Positions 9,525-21,864 of a DNA stretch of 64,000 nt are shown here, piece after piece; positions within the stretch are counted from its first letter, which is position 1, and every line of letters starts with the position of its first letter. The DNA lies in NCBI RefSeq assembly GCF_026914265.1, contig NC_069125.1:67259479-67323478 (forward strand). The letters run 5' to 3'. The notes under the pieces are model-generated. The model was given only the letters and a program-made list of their open reading frames with translations, ran no database searches and was not told the origin of the DNA. The position numbers and the translations under genes are program-made. The stretch is from Mya arenaria (Eukaryota; Mollusca; Bivalvia; Myida; Myidae).

Positions 9525-12265
9525 GTCCGTGTGTGTACCATCAAGATATATGTACTCGTGGTTGTATCATAAGCAGATCTGTATTCGTGTTTGTATCATT
9601 AAGAGATATGTATTCGTGTTTGTATCATTAAGAGATATGTGTTCGTGTTTGTATCATTAAGAGATCTGAATTCGTGTTTGTATCATTAAGAGATATGTGT
9701 TCGTGTTTGTACCATAAGCAGATCTGTGTTCGTGTTTGTATCATTCAGATATATGTGTTCGTGTTTGTATTATTAAGAGATCTGTATTCGTGTTTGTATC
9801 ATTAAGATATATGTGTTCGTGTTTGTACCATAAGCAGATCTGTGTTCGTGTTTGTATCATTAAGAGATATGTGTTCGTGTTTGTATCATTAAGAGATGTG
9901 TATTCGCGTTTGTACCATAAGCAGATCTGTGTTCGTGTTTGTATCATTAAGAGATATGTGTTCGTGTTTGTACCATAAGCAGATCTGTGCTCATGTTTGT
10001 ATCATTAAGAGATACAAGTTCGTGGATGTATCATTAAGAGATATGTGTGTGTGGTTGTAACATTAAGGGATATGTGTTTGTGGTTGTAGCATAAGCAGAT
10101 ATGTGTCCGTGGTTTTACCATAAGCAGATATGTGTTTGTGGTTTTACCATAAAGAGATATGTGTCCGTGGTCTTACCATAAGCATATATCTGTTCGTGTT
10201 TGTATCATTAAGAGATATGAGTTCGTGGTTGTATCATTAAGAGATGTGTTTGTGGTTGTAGCATAAGCAGATATGTGTCCGTGGTTTTACCATTAAGAGA
10301 TATGTGTCCGTGGTTGTACCATAAGCAGATATGTGTCCGTGGTTTTACCATAAGCAGATATGTGTCCGTGGTTTTACCATAAGCAGATATGAGTTCGTGG
10401 TTGTATCATTAAGAGATGTGTTTGTGGTTGTAGCATAAGCAGATATGTGTCCGTGGTTTTACCATTAAGAGATATGTGTCCGTGGTTGTACCATTATGAG
10501 ATATGTGTCCGTGGTTTTACCATTAAGTGATATGTGTCCGTGGTTGTACCATTATGAGATATGTGTCCGTGGTTGTACCATTAAGAGATATGTGTTCGTG
10601 GTTGTACCATTAAGAGATATGTGTTCGTGTTTGTACCATTATGAGATATGTGTTCGTGTTTGTACCATTAAGAGATATGTGTTCGTGTTTGTATTATAAG
10701 CAGATATGTGTCCGTGGTTGTATATTAAGAGATATTTGTTTGTGTTTGTATCATTAAGAGACATGTGTTTGTGGTTGTAGCATAAGCAGATATGTGTCCG
10801 TGATTTTACCATAAGCAGATATGTGTTTGTGTTGTATCATTAAGAGTTATGTGTTTGTATCATTAAGAGATGTGTGTTTGTATCATTAAGTGATATGATT
10901 TCGTGGTTGTATTATTAAGTGATATATGTTTGTGTTTGTTTCATTAAGATATGTTTCTTTGTATCATTAAGTGAAATGTTTTTGTGTTTGTATCATTAAA
11001 TGATATGTGTTTGTGGTTGTATTATTAAATGATATGTGTTCTCGTTTGTATCATTAAGTGATATGTGTTCGTGGTTGTATCATTAAGTGATATATGTTTG
11101 TGGTTGTATCATTAAGTGATATGTGTTCGTGGTTGTATCATTAAGTGATATGTGTTCGTGGTTGTATCATTAAGTGATATGTGTTCGTGGTTGTATCATT
11201 AAGTGATATGTGTTCGTGGTTATATCATTAAGTGATATGTGTTCGTGGTTGTATCATTAAATGATATGTGTTCGTGGTTGTTTCATTAAATGATATGTGT
11301 TCGTGGTTGTATCATTAAGTGATATGTGTTCGTGGTTGTATCATTAAATGATATGTGTTCGTGGTTGTATCATTAAGTGATATGTGTTCGTGGTTGTATC
11401 ATTAAATGATATGTGTTCGTGGTTGTATCATTAAGTGATATGTGTTCGTGGTTGTATCATTAAGTGATATGTGTTCGTGGTTGTATCATTAAGTGATATG
11501 TGTTCGTGGTTGTATCATTAAATGATATGTGTTCGTGGTTGTATCATTAAATGATATGTGTTCGTGGTTGTATCATTAAGTGATATTTGTTCGTGGTTGT
11601 ATCATTAAGTGATATGTGTTCGTGGTTGTATCATTAAATGATATGTGTTCGTGGTTGTATCATTAAGTGATATGTGTTCGTGGTTGTATCATTAAGTGAT
11701 ATGTGTTCGTGGTTGTATCATTAAATGATATGTGTTCGTGGTTGTATCATTAAATGATATGTGTTCGTGGTTGTATCATTAAGTGATAGGTGTTCGTGGT
11801 TGTATCATTAAATGATATGTGTTCGTGGTTGTATTATTAAATGATATGTGTTCTCGTTTGTATCATTAAGTGATGTGTGTTTGTATCATTAAGTGATATG
11901 TGTTCGTAGGTGTATCATTAAGAGATATGTGTTCGTGGTTGTATCATTAAGTGATATATGTTTGTGTTTGTATCATTAAGTGATATGTGTTCGTAGGTGT
12001 ATCATTAAGAGATATGTATTCGTGGTTGTATCATTAAGAGATATGTATTTGTGTTTGTATCATCAAGATATATGTGTTCGTGGTTGTATCATTAAGTCAT
12101 ATGTGTTTGTGTTTGTATCATTAAGAGATATGTGTTCGTGGTTTTATCATTAAGAGGTGCGTGTTTGTGTTTGTATCATTAAGTGATATGTGTTCGTGGT
12201 TGTATCATTAAGTGATATGTGTTCTTGTTTGTATCATTAAGTTTAGTTGTTCGAGTATGTATCAT
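9525..12265. repeat. Minisatellite, 29-bp unit, roughly 94 copies
   Basis: The array consists of units containing TGTGTTCGTGGTTGTATCAT. The period in the homogeneous part (about 11060-11860) is exactly 29 bp, with units alternating between ATTAAGTGATATG and ATTAAATGATATG forms. The left third (9540-10700) is more mixed, with AAGAGATATG, AAGCAGATATG and TTTTACCAT variants, and it contains a longer-period repeat: one variant string starts at 10219 and again at 10391, 172 bp apart (six units, one short by 2 bp). Apparent open frames such as 9736-9978 and 10496-10699 are translations of the repeat, not genes. Confidence 0.95.
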
Positions 12266-12627
12266 TAACAGACTTGAATCGAAACACATGTTGAATTTTT
12301 AATCCGACAAAGACGTTTCAAAACGTGTGTTATTGACGTGTTCGGCACTTCTTATATGAGGATGATCGAAGTCCCTCAAAACGGCACATACGAGTACATA
12401 CCATTTATCATATTTATTAGACATAAAATGACCACCATGTAAAAATTAAACAGTGAAACACAATGTACATACTATGAAGATATTGATGCTTTAACACTTA
12501 CGTCAGTTTGACTTTCGTTTCATCGAAGTATGAACATGTCAAAGTACAAAAAGACACTTTCAAACTGCACTACCAAATATTCTCTAGACAGGCGTCCATT
12601 TATCGCATTTTAAGGAAATAAACTGAT

Positions 12628-15600
12628 CTACAGTTTGACGAGGCCCGACGTGGGAGCGCTGGTTTTGATGAGGCCCTGAATAGGTTTAAACATCGGGTGG
12701 TCCTTGTTGCCTACCAGCTGCAACAAAACCGCCTCACTTGTCGTTACCGTCGCCCCGATACTCCGGAACCGCTGTAACCAGTCAGAATAAAATAATACAA
12801 ACACAGTATTTCCTAAAGACTTGATATATGCATATAAATAAAAAAGAGAAGATAGGAAAACATATTTGAGGAGAGAGCATAAATAAACTATTACATGTCC
12901 ATCATACATAACATTTACATGCATTGTAATCAAATCTCTGCTGTTAAAATGGACGATGTGTAGACTACAATTATTGTTTTCTATACAACTTGAAATTACT
13001 GGCTTCACACTCAAAATAACCTCTTTTTTATAAGACAGGTTATTATCGATTTTTCAGCATAAATCTTTCGTGGGTCCTGTGCACGTCCTATAGCTCATTG
13101 CCACTTAAGCACGGTCACTAAACGCCAGCTCCACCACTTAACCACTTTAGCACGGCCACTAAACGCCAGCTCCACCACTTAACGGTGGTGCAAAGAAAAT
13201 GAGCTGTCGTCACTATCGTGGCGCAGCTGTGCCCTGCGTTTACTTCTACAAACGTGAATGCGATTCATATTTTATTTGATAATTTCATAACACAGACATA
13301 TTTCGAAGATCAGAGACTGTGGTACCGTGTAAGAACACTTTTACTGCAGGCTGGCTACGATATCGTTTCAATATGGTGCCGAACTGTGGTGCCAGAAGCT
13401 TTTCTCTAGAGTCGGACCTGTGCGTATTTTGAGATCTGCTAGCATTTCAAGTACACTTCGTTGCTTACACACACCGTAAGAACATTCTGGCACATGCAAC
13501 TAAACTGTTATGTAACGTTCTTATGCCGGAACACAACAAAACTAAAAGCACTTCTTAAAAAGGAAATATACACGTAATAATAAAAGTGGTGGCGCTGTTT
13601 CTCTAGTGATGGCACTGTCGAGTACGTTTTGCGTCCGGAGTAACATAAATGTTTTGACCTGTAACACGTATCTTTATTTGCGATACTGATAGTGTTCATT
13701 GAAAGTCATACACCGAAATTCATTAAAATATACTAATTTCCTTTTATAGCTACCTATCCTATACTTAAATAGCCTACACTCGTCCTTGAGTGCATGTCAG
13801 GATTTCTTCAATGTATTGTATTGCACTGTGATAACGTTTAGTATCTGAAAATGAAATAAACATGTGGACTTCGTAAAGATAACGCCTTATAACTGTTTGT
13901 AAATCACACATGGGGATTTTAAAGGTAGAAAGAAACAAAATGCCCTTTCGTGGCAACCATAAAAAAACCAATTTTAAGACCTGGAAGTCACAGAATATGA
14001 TTGGTGAAACAAATTTTGCCCTTTTGCATGGCGATGTTTTTTTGGGAGTCAATTTTCGTGTTGAAAAGTGAGTCTTCCATGACGTGCTTGTTCTTGTTGA
14101 ATTTGTCAGGGAATAGGTATTGAAACTGTATTATTTGATAAGGAGCCATACAAGGAAAAAAATATTTAAATGAATTTGGAGGCATGCCGCAAATACTACG
14201 GGCATACATCGGTGTAGGTCTTTAAATGAGGCATACAGCTCCAATGAACACTATTACCGCAAATAAAGATGTGTTACCGGTCAAAACATTTATGTTACTT
14301 CGGGCGCAAAACGTACTCGACAGCGCCACCACTACTAGATACCGCCATCACTAGAGCAACCGTGCCACCACTTTTATCAATATGTGCATATTTCCTTTTT
14401 TAAAACGTGCTTATTAATTTAGTTGTGTTCCAGCGTAAGTACTAAAAATAACAGTTATACTTGCATGCGCCAGAAAGTCCTTACGGTGTGTGTAAGCAAC
14501 GAAGTGTACTTGAAATGCTAGCAGATCTCAAAATACGCACAGGTCCGACTCTAGAGAAAAGCTTCTGGCATCCCAATTCGCACAATATTGAAATTAAATC
14601 GTAGCCAGTCTGCTACGTTATGCTAAGTTTTCGTTCACAGTACCACAGTCTGCGATTTTCGAAATATGTCCGTTTAATGCACCAGTCAATTGTAACCACG
14701 ACCCCCCCCCCCCCCCCCCAGGTCCGGGGAATAGCGGGGTATCCCCGGTATACCCCCGAACCTGGAGGCCCTGGTTACAATTGACTGGCGCATAATTAAA
14801 TTATAAAATTAAATACAAATTACATTCACGTTTGTAGAAGTAAACAGTGCACAGCTGCATCACGGAATTGTCGACAGCTCATTTTCTTTGCACCAGCATT
14901 AATTGGTGGAGCTGACATATAGTGGCCGTGCTAAGGAAGAAAGGCACTGCCGAGAAATGTGAATTTAAATCACAAGTTGCTCACCTCGTAGGCAAATGTC
15001 CTGTCCATCATGGAACGCGAAGAGCAGGCATCTGCGATAACGTGTACCTCAATGTCACGCTCCAGCAAGTCCAATACCGTCTGCTGCACACACACGTGCG
15101 CCTGCCAAGAAAGCATGGGAAAATAACATATTTGATAGAATTGTGTATTAAACCATTATATACAAATCAGACCCCAGAGAGGGTGATGGAATATAATGTT
15201 GACTCGAGAACGTTAATGTCAACCAAGGCGTGAACAGATAATGTAGACATACGACAAAATACGTTATATAAAGTTTATACATATACCTTTTAATTACGAT
15301 TCCAATATTTTTTTAACATTTTAGTTCCATTAACATGTGCATTTTTCTGCTGTTAAGGACTCTATCATCTTGTAAACAGTCGGGAAATAAACAAGCAAAT
15401 TGTCTTCTCACAGATATAAAGGTAAAATACATTGGTGCTAACATACCTCAATGCCGAAGAGAACCACGTGCTTGACGTCACCACCACAAAGCGTGTGCAA
15501 TTTCTCCTCGACCTCTGGAAGGACCATGGAAAACTTGGTCTTCTCATACACGCCCACAGCGTGCGATACATCAAGTTCAGGAACTGTCTTGCCGAGGCCT

Positions 15601-18600
15601 TTGGGGTACTGTCAGAGTTTGTAGAAATAAGCCATATTCAGAATAGTCAATGAGTTTCCTTAGTTGATTCAAAACCTGATTGGAAACTTGCAGTTGTGAT
15701 CTTAATTGGTGATAGAAACGTTCATTGGTAAAATAGTAAGTTTGGAAAAAATACGATACATTTCCTAAGTTTAAAAATTATCGAAGTTATATTTTTTATT
15801 TCCAGAAACAAAAAATACAGGAAGTCTTGCAAAATCAGGTTTACCTGTTCCGTTACAATGACTGGGATTTCTAAAATCTTTGCTCCTTGCAACTGAAACA
15901 AAAAATGCATATGATACACTAAATGTGAGTAAATCATTACCTAAACAGCTATTCATTGCCTAATAAGGATACTCACCACGGACACAATTCATCAATAAGA
16001 TTTGTAGTATTTTATGTCACTTAAAGACAGTAATTTCTTATTAGCTGTGAAATATCACCAAAAAATCATTATTGACTGAGATGATAAACGAGGTCAATTA
16101 TAATTGAATTGTCTATATGAACTGCATAATTTACAGCTAATAGGTCTAATGATATCATGTTTACCCTTGAAAGACACTGGTGAACACACTTATTTGATAA
16201 TTAAGTCAATACAAAGTTCAATTTATCAAAAAATGATGATATAAGTGAACAACACCTTGATAATTAGGTATCATGTAATTCACAGTTATTTACTTATGGA
16301 CTGTTCCTTTTCTAAGGTGTAAATTCCAGCACATTTTTCAAGCCTTAAGACTTGTTCATATTTCATGATGTCAGTTACTGTGAGAGTTGACCCCAGCTCG
16401 GCACCATAAAGGACCATCTTCTCAAAAAGATTCACAAAAGTTAGGGGATTTATATCAAAGTGAGAAACACAGATTGTCATTAAAGAATATATCAATGAAC
16501 CACCTTTACTAACTCTTGCTTCCACCGCCATACTGCATCTCATTTCCTGATGTAGTTCAATTCCTGATAATATTATAGTTCAAAGTTTGGATGACTTGGA
16601 ACAGTGGATAAAAATGTTGTTAATATGTATTGATTCATTCTTGTGTGTTTTGTTATTTAAAATGATATAGGAGCATTTGTTTTCATTGAATAAGTTTCCC
16701 TATCTGTTTGCATGGGCAACCACGATGTAACAATTTTTCTGTAATGTTAGTTTGTTTGGTGAGACAAGGGTCAAATCTTAGCAAGCTTGGGATTTCCTGC
16801 CTTTTAAAGTTATTCAACAAGCAGTTTGCACTAGTTTGACTGTTTGCCTTCAGTTAACCACATGTTATATTGGTGTCATTTAAAAAGAACACAAATCCAG
16901 AAATGCCGCAATGCAACAAAGGTTCAAAGATTGACAAAAGAACTTCAGCTTTCATTGTGAAATTCAGTGTCAACTGTTTTTCTATTTTCAGTAACAGTGA
17001 CCTTGACACAATCCCATTAAAGGTCCCCATATACTCTTCCTAAATACCATGTGAAGTCAAGATATGTCAACCCAAACTATAGTTATTTAGTATCAACCCT
17101 TTTTCTTTTTTTGTTACAGTGACCTTGACCCCAGGGGCCCCAAATGCAATCTCTTGAACTTTTCCTAAATACCATGTTAAGTCAAGATATGTCAATCCCA
17201 ACTAAAGTCAATCAGTTTCAACCATTGTTCTACTTTTAGTAGAAGCGCAATCCCATGAAAGGTCACCATAAACTCTTTCTATGTACAAAGTTTGGTCAAG
17301 ATATGTCAACCCTAACAAAAGTTGTTCAGTTTTATAGGTAAGTTTGACGACACCCACAAACCTGCCCACCTGTCCGCCCTTTGTGAAAACATTATAGACA
17401 TTATATTTTGCAGTTTTTTATTATAAAAAAATATGAAAATGAACACAAACTAGCTAATGTTGCTATCTTCCATCACCAAAAAATCAAATTGGTGATAAAT
17501 TTAAGAATACATTGAAGATTGTACAAAGTAACATATTCGTTGATACTTTTTTCGAAAACAATATATTCCTTTTCTACCAGTGACAGGCTTTCAAAGAATA
17601 CCAAATCTTAATAACAAATGGCATTTAACATACATGCCATATCCCCCGGCGGGGGGAAAAATCCCCCGGAATTTCGATCCATCCCCCGATCTCCCGGCGG
17701 GAGATAAAAATCCCCCGGAATTTAAAAAAAAAAACAATTTTTTTTTTTTTTTTTTTTAATTTTACATCAGGCAATAATGACAAAGTGAAACCACAGTATG
17801 TGAGTGAAACTCTCCGAAAGGAAACTTTTAAAACAAGTGATCAATTAATTTGTAGTAATTATCAAAGGCAAAGAAATAATACTCTTTTGGAAGGAAGAAA
17901 TTAATAATATTTATTCTATTCTCTTATTGTCTGAAAGTCATCAAAGCAGTTTTTTTTAAAGACTTTGGAGGAAGGTAAATTTAATTTAATTGTCTCGAAA
18001 ACATATTTTTCCAATGACGTATTTTGTTCTGCAAGTGCATTACAGTATGACATGACAAGCAAACAATATGTGAATACATTTTTTCATACTTGCGTCTAAA
18101 AATGCTTTAAAATTTCGCCAACTTAGACCTGCTAAAAAAATCCCCCTGAATACAACCAAAATCCCCCTGAATTTTCAGCCTTTTGAACAAATCCCCCTGA
18201 ATGGTCTCCAGAAAATATGGCATGTATGATTTAAACGCATCCAAGTGATGGATGAAATGTCATTATTGCAAAAAAACAGAGCTAGACAGTGCCAAACTAA
18301 CATCATTATCTTGAACAAGTGTTAATCCTTGAATGTTAAAGAACTAAAACTAGTTTTGATGTATGTGTCAGGGCATATATGTACCTTAAGGCTCATTACC
18401 ATAAAGGCCCTTTATTGCTCTGACACCTATTAAACCACTCTGATGTTAAATATTGATGTATAATGGATTTGTCTGTCTTTAAAGCTGCACTCTCACAGAT
18501 TTACCATTTTTACATATTTTTATTTTTTGTTTTGGAAATGGCATTTTTTGGCGTAATTATCTGCAAATCAATAATATAAGATTGCTGACAAAAACTCAGA

Positions 18601-19440
18601 TCGTCAAATTTAATATTTCCGTTCAAAAATTTATGTTTTATGACTTTAACCGTTACTAACATGCTAAGAAAAATGCATAAAACATAATTTTTTGAACTTA
18701 AATATAGAAATCTGCGATCTATTTTTTTGTCAGGAGTCTCATATAACTGGTATCCATGGATTTATGCGAAAATTGGTTATTCCAAGACAAAAAATAAATA
18801 AGTTGTCAAAACATTCAATCTGTGAGAGTGCAGCTTTAATATGAGTAATATGAGTTTTAGCCAAGGTAGAAAAAAATTGCTTATAACTATACACATGCAT
18901 CATATAAATAACAATGCATGTAATGTAAGCACTTGTCATTTGTTGATGTACATGTACATGTATGCACATTTTTATTGAGAAGCTTATTCTGAATATACTT
19001 GATTGAGACTCAAAACCTCTGTAGTGTCAGCTCTATATCAACATCCTTTTTGTTTGGTTAGCATTATCCCCGATTTGTGCAGCATTCCATCAACTTTAAT
19101 AATACTGTCAGAAGAAATTTGGTAATGCATGCCAGACAGTTGTCATTCTAAAATGCCACCCAGCATTTGATGATGTTTAGCCTGTACCAGGCATTTACGA
19201 ATGAATAGTCAGGCTCAAGGTAATGTCTAATGAGGGATTTTTGATATGGCAAATCGTTCACAAACACTCCTTCTACCCTTTAAGACAGTTGAGGGGCAAG
19301 TAACTACATACCAGCCTACTTGAAACAGTGACTATATCCGCAAAATACTGAATTGCATCTCGAAACCGTTCTTGCATGTCACAGCAAAAGAAAACAGTTT
19401 TGTTTGCAGCCAAGTTACCGATTTTTATGGGCGCAGCCAT
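12628..19440 (-). CDS. ISOC2: Isochorismatase-fold hydrolase, ISOC2-like
   Basis: Five minus-strand exons, in coding order: 19440-19312, 15892-15845, 15608-15447, 15101-14985, 12771-12628. Lengths 129, 48, 162, 117 and 144 nt all join in phase 0, giving 199 residues, close to ISOC2 (about 205) and shorter than ISOC1 (about 298). Marks of the family: [10 protein letters not shown] (catalytic Asp21), [22 protein letters not shown] (probable catalytic Lys84), LFGIEAHVCVQQ (nucleophile Cys117), [10 protein letters not shown] and [10 protein letters not shown]. The isochorismatase/nicotinamidase fold uses an Asp-Lys-Cys triad, but the physiological substrate of animal ISOC proteins is not established. 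Intron 1 (3.4 kb) holds a LINE piece and two MITE-like elements; intron 4 holds a 1.8-kb foldback. ISOC1 versus ISOC2 is judged on length only. It shares a 216-bp upstream gap with NTAQ1. Confidence 0.92.
13149..14933. mobile_element. Large foldback element in ISOC2-like intron 4
   Basis: The left arm, about 13149-13712, is repeated in inverted orientation at about 14229-14933, starting AGCACGGCCACTA at each outer end. Shared landmarks include ATGAGCTGTC, TCTAGAGTCGGACCTGTGCG and ACACTTCGTTGCTTACACAC. The roughly 500-bp centre is unique. Just outside the left end a 40-bp piece (13108-13147) duplicates the terminal sequence. Arm divergence (near 10% by eye) means it is not very young. No transposase is visible. 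Confidence 0.8.
14682..14788. mobile_element. Small MITE nested in the right foldback arm
   Basis: The termini CCAGTCAATTGTAACCA and TGGTTACAATTGACTGG are exact inverted repeats around a C-rich core that includes a run of about 19 C (14701-14719) and GGGGTATCCCCGG. The corresponding place in the left arm (near 13300) lacks it, so it inserted after the foldback formed. Confidence 0.75.
16286..16543 (-). mobile_element. LINE fragment: region just after the reverse transcriptase
   Basis: The minus-strand frame includes [20 protein letters not shown] followed by [16 protein letters not shown]. This matches the 'NPLT..LF...VLP.LLYG.E.W' region that follows the RT domain in several mollusc non-LTR elements as I recall them. 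Only this segment is present. It is inside intron 1 of the ISOC2-like gene in the same orientation as that gene and is not a host exon. Confidence 0.55.
16980..17400. repeat. Degenerate dispersed repeat, three tandem modules
   Basis: Three diverged modules of about 110 bp each carry CAGTGACCTTGAC, AAATACCATGT(G/T)AAGTCAAGATATGTC and CAGTTT/CAGTTTCAACC. The style (TGACCTTGACC words) matches other dispersed repeats in this window, e.g. 26575-26600, 28040-28070 and 46087-47634. Confidence 0.6.
17629..18228. mobile_element. MITE-like element with CATACATGCCATAT ends
   Basis: Exact 14-bp terminal inverted repeats CATACATGCCATAT bound 600 bp. Near each end are repeated words of the form ATCCCCC(C/T)GGAATTT or ATCCCCCTGAAT: about four on the left and three on the right, so subterminal repeats are present too. 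A T/A homopolymer tract (17727-17757) follows the left set. No coding capacity. Confidence 0.7.
18479..18839. mobile_element. MITE with AAGCTGCACTCTCACAGAT ends, copy 2
   Basis: Second copy of the family at 4828-5189: 361 bp, the same terminal inverted repeats, both ends at TTAA. It lies in intron 1 of the ISOC2-like gene. The two interiors clearly correspond but differ at many sites, so the copies inserted independently. Confidence 0.85.
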
Positions 19441-19656
19441 TTTGAACAGTCACATGATCGCACGATGTGCTTGATTTTATATTACTAATTTGATCTCATT
19501 AGAAAACAAAGCCAACATATATAGAAACTATTTTTTGTGTTCAGATACTTTTAATATGAATAATGAATATCATACTTGCCCATGTTTGAGGGATATAATT
19601 TATATAACAAAATAATCGATTAAATTGATCATCTGAAACCGAAAGTGAAAATAAAA
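19441..19656. promoter_or_regulatory. Candidate bidirectional promoter between ISOC2-like and NTAQ1
   Basis: Only 216 bp separate the two divergent start codons, so one promoter region should serve both. Next to the ISOC2-like start is GTCACATGATC, an E-box-like word (CACATG). I see no TATA box clearly placed for either gene. Divergent pairs this close are usually co-expressed housekeeping genes; that is inference here. Confidence 0.6.
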
Positions 19657-21525
19657 ATGGAAGTCAGAGAAGAAATGTCAAAAGTGGAGCTGCAACCATG
19701 CTACCATCCTTTGTTCAGCGAACAATCTTCAGTTATATATACAAATTGCTATTGGTAACTCGTGTATTGTATGTAAAATAAGTGTAGATATACAGTACAC
19801 AGAAGTTTATAAGAAGGTTATACAGCATAATCTAATGTTATTATCATCGCCCCGGTATGCGGATATGTATATAAATGTACCAAAGGGACAGAGGTGATAT
19901 AAAACACCTATAGGCACGTTGAATTCCAGCACTAAGTGAATATATTGCCATAAATATGTTTTATTATTTCCGGTATACAAACATTGTTCAATGAACGAAA
20001 TAAAAACGTTTGTAATCATTACTTGTTCAAAAAATTTCAGCGAAGAGAATGTTTGGCAGCTTTGTAATACAGTGAAATCGAGATTTTCTGATGAACTCTG
20101 CAGGTGCTACTGTGTTTTCATCTCAAATAAGGAGAAGCAAGTGAGGAATAAGTCTCTGTAGAGTTCGCATAATTCCATTTGATATACATCATAGTTTTCA
20201 TGATCACTGAGACTGAGACTATGAAACATGTCTGCAATACCATTGAACTTGCCAATTAAATACTTTTATTATGCAGTACTCGGTTCACCTGAATGTAAAA
20301 ATGATATTCTGAGTTAATATAAACTTTAATATTTATCGTTCATGTTTGAACGTTCTATCAATGAATATATTATTACTGATATCTTTTAGATTCCACTGTG
20401 GCTTCAGAAGGCAGGGAAGAATGAGGAAGGCCTTGTTGTTTGGGTATGTGCAGTATGAGCTAATATGCATTTCCAACGTTTATGTGATTGAAGTTTGTTG
20501 ACACCTCATGAAATGTTCTTGATTTACTTCGATCGACTATCATGAACTGGCATGAATTTGTTGTCATATGGCATCACATGCCGTACACATGCTCTGTATT
20601 CTGTATGTTTTATTTTACATTTTCAGGATTACCACGTTATATTACTTCATAAAATGGCATCGGGTTCGTTTGTGTATGATCTGGATTCAAGGCTCAGTTT
20701 TCCGGTGAGGTTTGAAGAGTACGCTTTCCGTACCATACACCCGTGCTCAACACTGAAACCACAGTTTCGACGGTAAAAATCTTTCCTTTGAATATATCTC
20801 TTGGTAACTACTTTTCAGAGGTTTATAGAGTACAAATACACATGGGAGTGGGTACGCTTTGTGTTAAATGTAAATTTTCTGAAGAAAAAACAACACAAAA
20901 TGTAATCGTTTAGAACTTGCATAAATTTCTAGAGCTTAATGTTTACAATGTGTCTGTCTGAACCAACTGTAATTGTGAGTTTTCTCGTACATTATGCGTT
21001 TTTTTCAGGCGTTTCCGCGTGGTGGCAGCGTCGACGTTCCTCGCGACGTTTGCGTCTGATCGTTCCCATATGTTGGATGATGAAGGACGCTATCTCAAAC
21101 CGCCTCCTGATTACCCACCAATACGGACAGAGGGTATTACTCATTTACAATTCACGTTCCGAGATATTTTATGATACACGTCCGTGGACATGGGTATATT
21201 TTTGACAACAATTGTGGTTGCATATGGAATAACTTGTTTTGTTTTCCGCGGTCGTTGGAAGCATACTATCTATCCTTTACATTCCCAGCGAATCTTACCA
21301 TTAAGGAAAAGGGAAAATAAGTGTGTACATAGCGGAGCGTTGATCACTTAACGTCATAAACTAGGTTATATGCATTTTCTTAGACTAAGTATCTGTTTCT
21401 GTTTTTCATTTTCAGCATCAGAGAATAACATCCAGGAATTTATAAGCATGGATCCGGCTGTCGGCGTGGGGAACGTGATGGACTTTGAACATTTTTATCA
21501 ACTGTTCACGGAAAACAATACTTGA
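19657..21525 (+). CDS. NTAQ1: Protein N-terminal glutamine amidohydrolase
   Basis: Six exons join in phase: 19657-19754, 20041-20140, 20390-20443, 20627-20772, 21009-21133, 21416-21525, giving 210 residues (human about 205). The enzyme converts N-terminal Gln to Glu, a tertiary destabilising step of the Arg/N-degron pathway. Recognition motifs: YTNCYCEENVW, CYCVFISN, IPLWLQ, WDYHVILLH, FVYDLDSRLSFP, QFRRRFRVV, FASDRSHM, PPPDYPP and FISMDP. By comparison with the human triad (Cys28, His81, Asp97) the catalytic residues are Cys33, His87 and Asp102; the Cys33 codon is split by intron 1 (TG|C). All three are intact and length is normal. A poly(A) signal AATAAA is near 21715. Divergent from the ISOC2-like gene. 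Confidence 0.95.
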
Positions 21526-21714
21526 TGAGAAGCATTTTGTTAAATATTGAACATTTCGTTTTTAAAGGTTTTATTTTGTTAAGAAACGGTTGAAAGGGAA
21601 CGTTTGGTACATGGTAGTGATATAAGTTACATTGAAGTGTAAAGTGTGACAGTAATTGGATTACTGAATCTGTTATCAGCACATTTTTTATTGGAAGTTA
21701 TATAACTCTCTCTT

Positions 21715-21720
21715 AATAAA
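21715..21720 (+). promoter_or_regulatory. Poly(A) signal of NTAQ1
   Basis: AATAAA about 190 bp after the NTAQ1 stop codon and about 145 bp before the convergent protease stop at 21865. Confidence 0.6.
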
Positions 21721-21864
21721 TTATCTATATAACTTTCTTTTTTAGCGCGAGGTATTAACATATTTGCAACTATGCACAGTTTCTCACGGATAACCTGTTA
21801 TTGTTAAGATTTCGAAGATAAAAGTGATCATTTGGACGGATGTTGCTTTTCGCTCTAAGCTGCG

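Noticed and set aside
9736-10699. Repetitive Cys/Val-rich short open frames
   Set aside because: Translations of the 29-bp minisatellite; the period is not a multiple of three and the frames close soon.
9525-12265. CRISPR-like array
   Set aside because: The units are contiguous with no unique spacers; this is a eukaryotic minisatellite.
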